From contig NC_017741.1 of assembly GCF_000277405.1 (NCBI RefSeq), positions 682,001-746,000 of the forward strand: 64,000 bases of DNA, in the 5' to 3' direction. Source of the stretch: Helicobacter pylori Shi112. GTDB taxonomy: Bacteria; Campylobacterota; Campylobacteria; Campylobacterales; Helicobacteraceae. Position 1 is the first letter of the stretch, and every line of letters begins with the position of its first letter. Position numbers and translations under genes: made by a program. A model generated the notes under the pieces. The model made no database searches. It was not told where the DNA came from and saw nothing but the letters and a program-made list of their open reading frames with translations. Positions 1-7,858 of this stretch are shown here, piece by piece.

Positions 1-1232
1 GCGCAAACCTTAGCCCTAAAAACAAATTAAACGCTACCTTAAAAGGGTGGCTCCCCATTTTACAAAGCGAGCTTGAAGACTTAGAAGAAGTGTTGAAGCA
101 AAACGCCCTAGATAACCCCTTAATCAAAATTGAAAACAAACGCATCAAAAATTTTAGCGATCGTTTTAGCGCTAAAAGTAGCAGCGATCATTTAGAAAAT
201 TTCGCAATCGCCTCTAAAAGCCTTTTTGAAACCTTAGAAGCTCAAATCATTCCCCCCCTCTTTCCTACTGAAACCTCTCAAAAAATCGCTATGGATATTA
301 TCAACGGGCTAGATAGTGAAGGGTATTTTGAAGAAAACATTGAAGAAAGGGCTAGAATTTTAGGGGTAGAGAGCGAAGTTTATGAAAAAGTGCGCCAGCG
401 TTTTAGTTGCCTTAATCCCGCTGGCATTGGCGCTAAAGATGTGAAAGAGAGCTTTTTATTCCAGTTAGAGGGTAGGGAATTAGACGATAATGAGCTTTAT
501 GAAGAAGCGCGAAAAATCATTTTAAATTTAGAAAAACACCACGAATTTTCTAAAGATTTTTATTATGAAAAGGCTTTAAAGATTTTAAAATCCTTTAAAA
601 ACCCCCCAGCCATTGAGTTTTTAGAAAAAGAAATAGAAGTCATTCCGGAGCTTTTTATTCTAGAAGTGGATAATGAAATCATCGTGCGTTTGAATGATGA
701 GAGCTACCCGACGATCAGTTTAGAAGAGAATCGCTTTAAAGATAGCGCTTATTTAAAAGAAAAATTAAAAGAGGCTAAAGATTTGATTGATGCGTTGAAT
801 TTGAGAAAAGCCACGATTTATAAAATCGGCCTCATGCTTTTAGAGTATCAATACGATTTTTTTAAGGGTAAGGAATTGCGCCCTTTAAAATTATTGGATT
901 TAGCCAATGAGTTTAACCACTCTGTAAGCACGATTTCAAGGGCTATTTCTAATAAATATTTGGCATGCCAAAGGGGGGTTTTCCCTATTAAACATTTCTT
1001 TAGCACCGCCTTAGACAATAGCGAGACTTCAAACGCTGTGATCAAAGACTACCTTTTAGAATTGATCAAAAACGAAGACAAAAAAGAGCCTTTGAGCGAC
1101 GCTAAGATTTTAGAACTCATTGAAGAAAAATTCCATTTGAAAATGGTAAGAAGAACGATCACCAAATACCGCCAACTGCTCAACATCGCTTCTTCAAGCG
1201 AAAGGAAAAAGCTCTATTTGATGCGCGCTTGA
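1..1232 (+). CDS. rpoN: RNA polymerase sigma-54 factor RpoN (5' end outside window)
   Basis: Sigma-54 directs RNA polymerase to the middle/late flagellar promoters of H. pylori and needs an activator ATPase, here FlgR (11725-12870). The frame is open from base 3 with no stop, so the true start lies before the window; the usual protein is slightly over 400 residues, so only about 30 codons are missing. The start of the visible part reads [29 protein letters not shown], split by a possible internal ATG-less start at 90, and matches the activator-interacting region. The C-terminal RpoN box is visible as [14 protein letters not shown], close to the consensus ARRTVAKYRE, which binds the -24 element. 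A helix-turn-helix-like stretch ([19 protein letters not shown]) precedes it. The identification is secure; the missing N-terminus is an artefact of the window edge. Confidence 0.95.
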   Translation, partial: ANLSPKNKLNATLKGWLPILQSELEDLEEVLKQNALDNPLIKIENKRIKNFSDRFSAKSSSDHLENFAIASKSLFETLEAQIIPPLFPTETSQKIAMDIINGLDSEGYFEENIEERARILGVESEVYEKVRQRFSCLNPAGIGAKDVKESFLFQLEGRELDDNELYEEARKIILNLEKHHEFSKDFYYEKALKILKSFKNPPAIEFLEKEIEVIPELFILEVDNEIIVRLNDESYPTISLEENRFKDSAYLKEKLKEAKDLIDALNLRKATIYKIGLMLLEYQYDFFKGKELRPLKLLDLANEFNHSVSTISRAISNKYLACQRGVFPIKHFFSTALDNSETSNAVIKDYLLELIKNEDKKEPLSDAKILELIEEKFHLKMVRRTITKYRQLLNIASSSERKKLYLMRA

Positions 1233-1544
1233 AAATAACCAGTCAAGTTCTACTCAAATGGATCAGAAAAAATCCGTTTAAGCTATCTCCTAACATATAA
1301 AAAGAATGGTTTTAGAGAGGTGAGCGGATTGGTTGGGTAAAAAAGTTTTATCGTTTTGATGCATGGGGTTTCCTAAATTTAAAAATAACTAGAGATTAAC
1401 ATGTTTTTAATTTAATATTCATTAAGCGGTGGTTTTGTGGCTATTTCATTTTAATTTTGTTTTTCATTAAAACCCAACAACTAAAATCTTATTTTTATAA
1501 TAAAATACTTACTAATAACAAAATTCTAAACTCAAGGAAAAACC
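1233..1544. other. 312-base noncoding gap between rpoN and oipA
   Basis: AT-rich spacer without a credible reading frame. Its right end carries the probable oipA promoter (TATAAT at 1496-1501) and ribosome-binding site (AAGGAAA before the ATG at 1545). The rest shows no hairpin followed by a T-run that would make a clear rpoN terminator. It also marks the left junction of the unusual oipA insertion relative to the reference gene order. Confidence 0.6.
1496..1501 (+). promoter_or_regulatory. Probable -10 box of oipA
   Basis: A perfect TATAAT lies 44 bases before the oipA ATG, giving an expected transcript start near 1508 and a leader of about 37 bases. It is preceded by T- and A-rich tracts, as is usual for housekeeping (sigma-80) promoters in H. 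pylori, which lack a strong -35. Confidence 0.5.
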
Positions 1545-2465
1545 ATGAAAAAAGCTCTCTTACTCTCTCTCTCTCTCTCTCTCTCGTTTTGGCTCCACGC
1601 TGAAAGGAATGGATTTTATTTGGGTTTAAATTTTGCAGAAGGAAGCTATATTCAAGGACAAGGTAGCATCGGCGAAAAAGCTTCAGCAGAAAACGCCTTA
1701 AATCAAGCGATCAATAACGCAAAAAATTCATTATTCCCCGAACAAAACACAAAAGCCATAAGAGATGCGCAAAACGCTTTAAATGAAGTGAAAGATTCAA
1801 AAAAAATCGCTAACCGATTCGCAGGAAATGGTGGATCGGGCGGTCTTTTTAATGAACTCAGCTTTGGGTATAAATATTTTTTGGGTAAAAAAAGGATTAT
1901 AGGGTTTAGGCACTCTCTTTTTTTCGGTTACCAACTTGGTGGCGTTGGTTCTGTTCCTGGTAGCGGTTTAATCGTTCTTTTACCCTATGGTTTCAATACG
2001 GATTTGCTCATTAATTGGACTAACGATAAGCGAGCGTCCCAAGAATATGTTGAACGAAGGGTAAAAGGGCTCTCTATATTTTACAAGGATATGACCGGCA
2101 GAACGCTAGACGCTAATACATTAAAAAAAGCATCAAGGCATGTATTTAGAAAATCTTCAGGGCTTGTGATTGGCATGGATATAGGGGCTAGCACTTGGTT
2201 TGCAAGTAACAATCTCACCCCTTTCAATCAAGTCAAGAGCCACACGATTTTTCAGTTACAAGGAAAATTTGGCATTCGTTATAATAGTGATGAATACGAT
2301 ATTGATCGCTATGGCGATGAAATATATCTTGGGGGTTCTAGTGTTGAATTAGGGGTTAAAGTGCCAGCTTTTAAAGTCAATTACTATAGCGATAATTATG
2401 GGGATAAATTGGATTATAAAAGAGTGGTGAGCGTTTATCTTAACTATACATATAACTTTAAATAA
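1545..2465 (+). CDS. oipA: Outer inflammatory protein OipA (HopH), phase-variable, ON
   Basis: Outer-membrane protein of the Hop family linked to IL-8 induction and adhesion in H. pylori. The 306-residue protein has a signal peptide (MKKALLLSLSLSLSFWLHA, cleavage before ERNGFY) and a C-terminal beta-barrel ending in YTYNFK. The conserved OipA stretches GGSGGLFNELSFGYKYFLG and LGGVGSVPGSGL are visible. A run of 11 CT dinucleotides sits inside the signal peptide; at this length the gene is in frame, so expression is ON. A clear ribosome-binding site (AAGGAAA) precedes the ATG. In reference genomes oipA is HP0638, far from rpoN. Here it lies between rpoN and the HD-domain gene, which resembles the second oipA locus I recall from East Asian and Amerind strains. 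Whether another copy exists cannot be seen in this window. Confidence 0.95.
   Translation: MKKALLLSLSLSLSFWLHAERNGFYLGLNFAEGSYIQGQGSIGEKASAENALNQAINNAKNSLFPEQNTKAIRDAQNALNEVKDSKKIANRFAGNGGSGGLFNELSFGYKYFLGKKRIIGFRHSLFFGYQLGGVGSVPGSGLIVLLPYGFNTDLLINWTNDKRASQEYVERRVKGLSIFYKDMTGRTLDANTLKKASRHVFRKSSGLVIGMDIGASTWFASNNLTPFNQVKSHTIFQLQGKFGIRYNSDEYDIDRYGDEIYLGGSSVELGVKVPAFKVNYYSDNYGDKLDYKRVVSVYLNYTYNFK
1563..1584 (+). repeat. CT dinucleotide tract (11 units) in oipA signal peptide
   Basis: Eleven uninterrupted CT units encode alternating Leu-Ser in the hydrophobic core of the signal peptide. Gain or loss of a unit by slipped-strand mispairing shifts the frame and switches OipA off; gain or loss of three units restores it. 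With 11 units the full 306-residue frame is open. Confidence 0.95.
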
Positions 2466-2581
2466 CTTTAAAAACAAAAATTAAAACATGCCTTTTAATG
2501 CTCTTTAGTTGGTTGTCTTCAACATGCTTTTGAGCATTTTTTAGATTTTATAACCAATACGCTATTAAATAGAGCTATAAA

Positions 2582-3802
2582 TCACTTAAAATCCCTAAAC
2601 AATTTCCCTAAATCCAAATCAAGCAGTTCTGTTTGGGATCGCAATTCTAAAAGGTTTTGAGCCCCTTTAATCAAATCGTTACTGGAAATGCCATGAGAAA
2701 GAGAGATTTGAGCTTCTAAAAACGCGCTCAAATGATCGCACACCTTCAAAAGCTCCCCACAAACCCCAAGATATTCATCGCTGTTATAAAGCGTGAATAA
2801 TTCTTCAGCGTCTTTAGTGAAAATGATTTGATGGGACTTGTCTTTGTAGCGGTTTTTAAACTCGTTTTCGGTGAAATATTTCAAATCTTCTTGAACGCCC
2901 AAAGAGACAAAGGAATAGACTTTGTTTTGCATTTCCTTTTTTTCAATTTCTTTAATGCAGTTATCAAGCCCTGCAACGCTTTGTTTGATGGGCGTGATAA
3001 TATCTCGGGTTAAAATCTCGGGTAAATCATGGAAAAGCCCGCCCAAAAAATGATTGATCCGCATGCTTTTACAAGCTTTTAAATCAAAGCTCAACAAATA
3101 CCCCATGATCGCCACGCATAAGGTATGCCCTAAGACACTGGTTTGCGGCACTCTTGGGGTCTGGCTCCAGCGCTTTTGGAAACGCAACTGCCCAAACATG
3201 CTCACCAATTTTTTCAGATCTTCTTTTTCCCCAAAAAGCCCTTCAAACAAATGCTCGTTATTGTGGAGTTGCTTATCAATCTTATCTTTAATTTCTTTCA
3301 CGCCATACATGTTGGGGTTAAAATGATAAATAATATCAAATTCCCACTTAGACGCATAAAAATGCGCGCTCTCTAAAATTTGAGTTTCTAAAACTTGGGG
3401 CCTGTGGCTTAAATACTCTTTTAATTCCTCTAAAGAAAAATACGCGCTGATTTCATCTTGCAAACTTTGCGCGACATAGGAGGCTAATTCTTGGCTGTGC
3501 GTTTGTTGGAGGGCGTAAAAAATAGGGGGTTTAATATCGGTTAAAACCAAGCGCTCCAAAAATTCAAAGCAAAAATACTTGATTAAAAGATCTAAATCCA
3601 AGTCTTTGCCCCTGTCTTTTAAATCTTTAGCGAGCAAATACGCAATCATCGCTTTATGGGCTTGCTTGTCTAATTCCACAAATTCCAAAGGGCATGCTTG
3701 GTCATTCCAACGCCTAATAGACGCACCCACAAACACACGCCTCAAAAATTTAGTTTTGAGTTTAGGGGCTTTTAGGAGTTTAATAGGATGAGCCGCATAC
3801 AT
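2582..3802 (-). CDS. HD-domain phosphohydrolase-like protein (HP0711-like)
   Basis: A 406-residue cytoplasmic protein with an HD-type metal-binding motif: FLGGLFHDLPEILTRDIITP in the middle, upstream histidine in VLGHTLCVAIMGYLL, and a later aspartate in LLKVCDHLSAFLEA. This arrangement (H...HD...D) is that of HD hydrolases such as YfbR-type 5'-nucleotidases, which act on phosphate esters; the substrate is not known. The N-terminal 190 residues match no family I recognise. The ATG at 3802 has a strong ribosome-binding site (AAAGGAAAG, spacing 4-5). The gene is monocistronic as far as seen, with a TATAAA-like box just upstream on the minus strand. Assignment to the HD superfamily is firm; substrate is unknown. 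Confidence 0.8.
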   Translation of the reverse strand: MYAAHPIKLLKAPKLKTKFLRRVFVGASIRRWNDQACPLEFVELDKQAHKAMIAYLLAKDLKDRGKDLDLDLLIKYFCFEFLERLVLTDIKPPIFYALQQTHSQELASYVAQSLQDEISAYFSLEELKEYLSHRPQVLETQILESAHFYASKWEFDIIYHFNPNMYGVKEIKDKIDKQLHNNEHLFEGLFGEKEDLKKLVSMFGQLRFQKRWSQTPRVPQTSVLGHTLCVAIMGYLLSFDLKACKSMRINHFLGGLFHDLPEILTRDIITPIKQSVAGLDNCIKEIEKKEMQNKVYSFVSLGVQEDLKYFTENEFKNRYKDKSHQIIFTKDAEELFTLYNSDEYLGVCGELLKVCDHLSAFLEAQISLSHGISSNDLIKGAQNLLELRSQTELLDLDLGKLFRDFK

Positions 3803-3972
3803 AACTTTCCTTTTTATACTATTTTGAATATTAAAGCTATGATCTTATTAGGAACTATTGATTTGATCACGCAAGTGAAAAACCTTAACGCACCACTACC
3901 AATACTAACTAAATCTTATTATACGAAAAAAAGACAAAAATAAGGCTTTTATTTAAAAAAATATTATTTCTA

Positions 3973-4176
3973 TCAATTCTTTTCACGCTCAAAACACCCA
4001 CCCATAATTAAAAACACCTTAAAAGCCCCTTCATTGAAAACAAAAGAGTTCGTATAATCGCCATTGCTAGAAACGACGCTAGCTTTTCTTTGGATTAAAG
4101 GAATGCTAATCCCTACAGAATATTTAGAATGCTTATAGCGGTAGTTCAATCCAGTAGCCACATCTAAATTTGGCAT
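3973..4176 (-). pseudogene. 3' remnant of a hom-family outer-membrane protein gene
   Basis: The reading frame encodes NLDVATGLNYRYKHSKYSVG...IPLIQRKASVV, which I recognise as the C-terminal end of the HomA/HomB outer-membrane proteins (HP0710 position). Everything upstream of this end is missing: no signal peptide or N-terminal barrel is present, although Hom proteins exceed 600 residues. The end is also frameshifted. The visible frame reads KVFLIMGGCFEREKN, whereas adding one T to the T-run gives KVFFNYGWVF and a stop at 3989, the aromatic terminus typical of these barrels. It is therefore a deletion remnant plus a one-base loss. The ATG at 4176 is fortuitous. Confidence 0.85.
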
Positions 4177-4248
4177 TAATTAGGCTGTGTTAATCAAAGT
4201 TTGATAGTTAAACCTTTAATAACCCCCTTAATTTTTCTAAAAAGCGCT

Positions 4249-5151
4249 TTACTTAGCGCACTTCTTTATATCAATATTCCAGTCAGCACCGGATTTAATT
4301 TGATATTTTTGCGCGAAATTATCCATATTCAGCGCTACAGAAACATTCAACAAGCTGTTTAGATAGACCAACGGCTGGCCTTCTAAAACATCGCCAAAGC
4401 TCGCAACATACGGCATTTTCCCTTCGTATTTTTTCTTGGAACCTTTAGAGATAGTTACACACAATATATCGTTGCGTTTGATCCCTGCTTGATTGAGCAA
4501 TCTATCGCTGATATTGCTCCAAACATTGCCGTATTGGATATCAAGAATTGGGATATTACCCTTCACCTCCCCTTTTGTTGCTTTCGCTTTTTGATAAGGG
4601 ATTTCAACAACCTTTGCGGGAAGCTCTGGCCCGATCTGCTCGAATGTGATCGCCCCAGAAGCCAAGCGCGCCCCAGTGTAAGCATACACATCACGACCAT
4701 GGAAAGTATAGGATTTTTCAGAACCTTTCAAGCGGTTGGCTTTTTCATCAATTTCACGCACGCTATCAATCCCCAAAGTTTGCGCCACCAAAGTCAGCGT
4801 GCCGTTATCCGGTGAGACGAAATACTGGCCATTTTTAGTTTTCAATACCACCGATTTACGCTTAGTGCCTACGCCCGGATCAACTACGCTCACAAATACC
4901 GAACCTTGCGGCCAATAACTAGCGCTCTGATACAAGCGGTAAGCGCCCTCCCAGATGTTATACGGGGGGATTTCGTGCGTTAAATCAAAGATTTTAAGAT
5001 TAGAATCAACGCTGAAAGCGACGCCTTTCATCGCCGAAACGGCCCCATCTTTTAGGCTAAAATCGGTTTGTAAAATCAAAGCGTTACTCGCACAAACAGA
5101 CGATAACCCTATACACGCTGATAAAAACAACGCTAGAATCGTTTTTTTCAT
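4249..5151 (-). CDS. Exported SAM hydrolase / SAM hydroxide adenosyltransferase (DUF62)
   Basis: A 300-residue protein of the SAM-hydroxide adenosyltransferase family (HP0709-like), which splits S-adenosylmethionine to adenosine and methionine and is related to the fluorinases and chlorinases. Family motifs are visible: QTDFSLKDGAVSAMKG (TD at 29-30), SVVDPGVGTKRKSVV, FVSPDNGTLTLV and YTFHGRDVYAYTGARLASG. Unusually for this family it begins with an apparent signal peptide (MKKTILALFLSACIGLSSVCA), which suggests a periplasmic enzyme able to scavenge extracellular adenosyl compounds; this location is inference. A ribosome-binding site (AGGAAA) precedes the ATG. It stands alone between the hom remnant and the ftsL-like gene. 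Confidence 0.88.
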   Translation of the reverse strand: MKKTILALFLSACIGLSSVCASNALILQTDFSLKDGAVSAMKGVAFSVDSNLKIFDLTHEIPPYNIWEGAYRLYQSASYWPQGSVFVSVVDPGVGTKRKSVVLKTKNGQYFVSPDNGTLTLVAQTLGIDSVREIDEKANRLKGSEKSYTFHGRDVYAYTGARLASGAITFEQIGPELPAKVVEIPYQKAKATKGEVKGNIPILDIQYGNVWSNISDRLLNQAGIKRNDILCVTISKGSKKKYEGKMPYVASFGDVLEGQPLVYLNSLLNVSVALNMDNFAQKYQIKSGADWNIDIKKCAK

Positions 5152-5395
5152 CTATATTATTTCCTGAATAACAAAAGTGGAGTGAATCGTTTTCTCATGG
5201 TTATCCTTTGTTGGCTTAAAGTGTTTTTATTATACCATTTAAGGGGATTGTTTGTTTGTTTTTTGAAATTTAAAGTTTTTACAAGGGATTAAAATTTCGT
5301 ATTGAAACAAAATTTTAAAATAAGTCTTTTATATTAAAATAATTCAAAATGATTTATTATCAATTAGGCTCTCTTAAGGATAGGGGGTTTTTCAC

Positions 5396-5734
5396 TTAAA
5401 ACGCAATATCGCCAATATTTTCACTATTCTCTATATAGTATTTAAAGCGCTCTTTTTCTAATTCGTTTTTTAGGATTTGTTGCTCTTCTAAAAGCAAGCG
5501 TTTTTGATTTTCTAGGGTGTTGATTTTACGGCTAATGTAATAGATATTATTGCTTAAATAGATTTTAGGCGCTAACAGAGCTAAAAACGCGCCCCCAAAA
5601 ACCAATACCCCTATTAAAGCCATTAAAGAAATCCCATGCTCTTGTTTGGGCGTTATCGCATCAAATAAGGCGTTTTTTTCACTTTCTTTAATACGCATCA
5701 AGTGATCTTGGTTTAGAATATTTTCTGTATTCAT
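5396..5734 (-). CDS. Small bitopic membrane protein, FtsL-like by position and layout
   Basis: A 112-residue protein with a short cytoplasmic N-terminus (1-34), one hydrophobic segment (about 35-57, SLMALIGVLVFGGAFLALLAP) and a strongly charged coiled-coil-like segment (about 64-98, with heptad-like Leu/Ile spacing and many Glu/Lys). It starts 5 bases after rsmH ends, so the two are co-transcribed. In many bacteria the gene directly after rsmH/mraW is ftsL, a bitopic divisome protein with precisely this layout. Sequence identity to FtsL cannot be judged by eye, so this is a positional and architectural proposal (HP0708-like). Confidence 0.6.
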   Translation of the reverse strand: MNTENILNQDHLMRIKESEKNALFDAITPKQEHGISLMALIGVLVFGGAFLALLAPKIYLSNNIYYISRKINTLENQKRLLLEEQQILKNELEKERFKYYIENSENIGDIAF

Positions 5735-5738
5735 GTTT

Positions 5739-6671
5739 TTATGCCTGTGGCCTGAATTGAAACACTCTCATTTTAGCGCTTCGTGAACGCCTGTTGTTTT
5801 TAATTTCTTCTGGGCTTGGAGTGATGGGCTTTTTGGTTAAAATTTCGCCTAAAGCGTGATTGTTAGAGCAAGCGCATTTGAAACTTGAAGGATCGCAAAT
5901 GCAATTTTTAGCGTAATCTTTAAAAGCGTTTTTCACTAACGCATCTTCTAAAGAATGGAAAGAAATCACGCACAAAATCGCTCCCTTAAGGTTTCTAGCG
6001 CATTGTAAAAACTCTTTTAATTCTTCTAATTCGCTATTAACTTCTATGCGAACGGCTTGAAACACCAAAGTCGCTGGATGGATTTTTTTATTTTTAGAAA
6101 GGGAGCTTAAAAAATCGCTCAAATCCTTAGCGTCTTTAAAGGGTTTTTTAGCGCGCCTTTCTGCAATTTTGTGGGCGATTTTTTTGTATTCTTTGATTTC
6201 GCCATAGTCTTTAAAGATTTTTTCTAACGCCACTACAGGATAAGAGTTGATGACTTTTTGAGCGTTCAAATCGCCCTCTAAATCCATGCGCATATCCAGA
6301 GCGTGCGAGTGGAAATTAAACCCTCTGTTATCATCATCAAGCTGTAAAGAGCTCACCCCTAAATCCACTAAAACCCCTTTAATCTCCTTGTTATGCGTTT
6401 CTAGGGCTTCTTTAAAGCGTTTGGCAAACCCCCCACTTAAGAGATTATAACGCCCTTCAAAGGCTTTCAATCGTTCTTTAGCGATTTCTTGAGCGAACTT
6501 ATCCTTATCAATGCCAATGAGTTTCAGGTGCGGTTTTTGGGATAGAAGGGCTTTAGAATGCCCTCCTAACCCTAAAGTGCAATCTATCAAAACCCCTTCT
6601 TCTAAAGGCGTGAACGCTTGCAAAACTTCTTGCAACAAAACGCTTTGGTGCAAACTCTCTATTTTTTGCAA
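5739..6671 (-). CDS. rsmH: 16S rRNA (cytosine-1402-N4)-methyltransferase RsmH (MraW)
   Basis: SAM-dependent methyltransferase that modifies C1402 of 16S rRNA in the ribosomal P site. The 310-residue length is standard. The start [13 protein letters not shown]...[16 protein letters not shown] contains the SAM-binding motif I, and [20 protein letters not shown] and the [15 protein letters not shown] segment are hallmark RsmH motifs. The C-terminal [24 protein letters not shown] is also diagnostic. The following gene, 5 bases on, is the FtsL-like protein, a remnant of the dcw cluster order. Confidence 0.96.
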   Translation of the reverse strand: MQKIESLHQSVLLQEVLQAFTPLEEGVLIDCTLGLGGHSKALLSQKPHLKLIGIDKDKFAQEIAKERLKAFEGRYNLLSGGFAKRFKEALETHNKEIKGVLVDLGVSSLQLDDDNRGFNFHSHALDMRMDLEGDLNAQKVINSYPVVALEKIFKDYGEIKEYKKIAHKIAERRAKKPFKDAKDLSDFLSSLSKNKKIHPATLVFQAVRIEVNSELEELKEFLQCARNLKGAILCVISFHSLEDALVKNAFKDYAKNCICDPSSFKCACSNNHALGEILTKKPITPSPEEIKNNRRSRSAKMRVFQFRPQA

Positions 6672-6846
6672 ACAACCCCCTTAAAACCCCTAGATGAATT
6701 TTCCAAATGCCTACTCAATGGTATTGGTTTTGTTGGTTACGCTCAAAAGTTTCTTTATAACCAACCTCAGCTTTCAACCTTAGCTTTTTAAGATGCAAAA
6801 ACCCAAATTAAAATCCTTTTTATAAAGACTAAAAGGGCTTAAAGAT

Positions 6847-6861
6847 ACCCTTTTAAAGGGT
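6847..6861 (-). terminator. Hairpin just after hopE
   Basis: ACCCTT-TTA-AAGGGT forms a 6-base stem directly after the hopE stop codon; on the minus strand it is followed by ATCTTT. The T-run is weak, so this is a moderate candidate for the hopE terminator. Confidence 0.45.
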
Positions 6862-7683
6862 TTAAAAAGTGTAGTTATACCCTAAATAAAGCGAATAATC
6901 CCGTTTCAAATGGTAATAAAGATTAGTAGCGTTAGGACCCGCACTCAAAAACTTGTTGATGAGTAGCGGCACTCTCACGCCAAACTCCACGCCATTATGC
7001 TTGTAGATATTGGCTCTCACCCCAAAATTCAACCATACCTGAAAAGCGACGGTTGAAGTGTTGGTGCTATAAGGAGCGTTAGGGTTACAATAAGTAGGGG
7101 TGCAAACATCAGGACCTTTAGCTTCAATGATTTGCTCTTTCCAATAGTTTGCTGCTGAGCTTTTCCAAGTGTTACCGCCGATAGCGACCCCACCAAAAAT
7201 ACCAAAAGAAGCGTTGTCTTTATCAATAATATCAGCTAACAAATCGCTCCCCACACCCCAAGAAACCATATCCAACTGGATTTTATTAGGTGCATAAACT
7301 TGCTTGCCTAAATCGGCATGCCCGTAATCAAAAAGCCCATACACTCTAAAACCAAACCACTTGCTTGTCATGTCAAAAGACTTGAACTGGAAGAACTTCT
7401 TATAACCCACATTCAACCCAAAACCATTCAAAGCCCCATTAGCGTATTTGGAGTGCCAATTGATATTGGTGCCTCCTGGATTATGCTTATTAGCGGTAAG
7501 ACCTGGGGGGCAACCTACAACACTCCCCGTGCAATCCCCTGTATTATAAATATTACTATTCAAACGGGCTTGTCCAAGCTGATAATTAGTCCCTATATAA
7601 ACACCATCACCTTCGGCTAACAACGAAGAGCTTAAAACTGCGGATAGAAGCCCTAAAGCTACAAACTTTTTCATAAATTCCAT
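6862..7683 (-). CDS. hopE: Outer-membrane porin HopE
   Basis: A 273-residue member of the Hop porin family (HP0706); HopE has been described as the large nonspecific porin of H. pylori. The signal peptide (KKFVALGLLSAVLSSSLLA, cleavage before EGDGVYIG) is followed by Hop hallmarks: GFGLNVGYKKFF, WFGFRVYGLFDYGHADLG, and the C-terminal barrel strand DYSLYLGYNYTF ending in Phe. A cysteine pair (CTGSVVGC) lies in a probable loop near residue 50, and a second pair (CTPTYC) near 190. The first ATG (7683) is immediately adjacent to its AAGGA; the second ATG (7674, MKKFVALG) has better spacing and may be the real start. Confidence 0.96.
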   Translation of the reverse strand: MEFMKKFVALGLLSAVLSSSLLAEGDGVYIGTNYQLGQARLNSNIYNTGDCTGSVVGCPPGLTANKHNPGGTNINWHSKYANGALNGFGLNVGYKKFFQFKSFDMTSKWFGFRVYGLFDYGHADLGKQVYAPNKIQLDMVSWGVGSDLLADIIDKDNASFGIFGGVAIGGNTWKSSAANYWKEQIIEAKGPDVCTPTYCNPNAPYSTNTSTVAFQVWLNFGVRANIYKHNGVEFGVRVPLLINKFLSAGPNATNLYYHLKRDYSLYLGYNYTF

Positions 7684-7803
7684 TCCTTTACATTCCTATC
7701 TTTAAAATTGTCTCATAAAATAATAGCATGTTTATCCTTAATCAAGCAAATATTTTTAACTCTTATGAATAAGAAATGATAATAAAACCATTCTTTTTTG
7801 AAG

Positions 7804-7809
7804 TATAAT
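7804..7809 (+). promoter_or_regulatory. Probable -10 box of uvrA
   Basis: Perfect TATAAT, about 50 bases before the uvrA start region. The T-rich stretch just upstream fits the H. pylori housekeeping promoter pattern. Confidence 0.5.
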
Positions 7810-7858
7810 AGCTCCTTTTAATCCACTTTCTTAATTTTAAGGAATTTTAAGGAAACTC

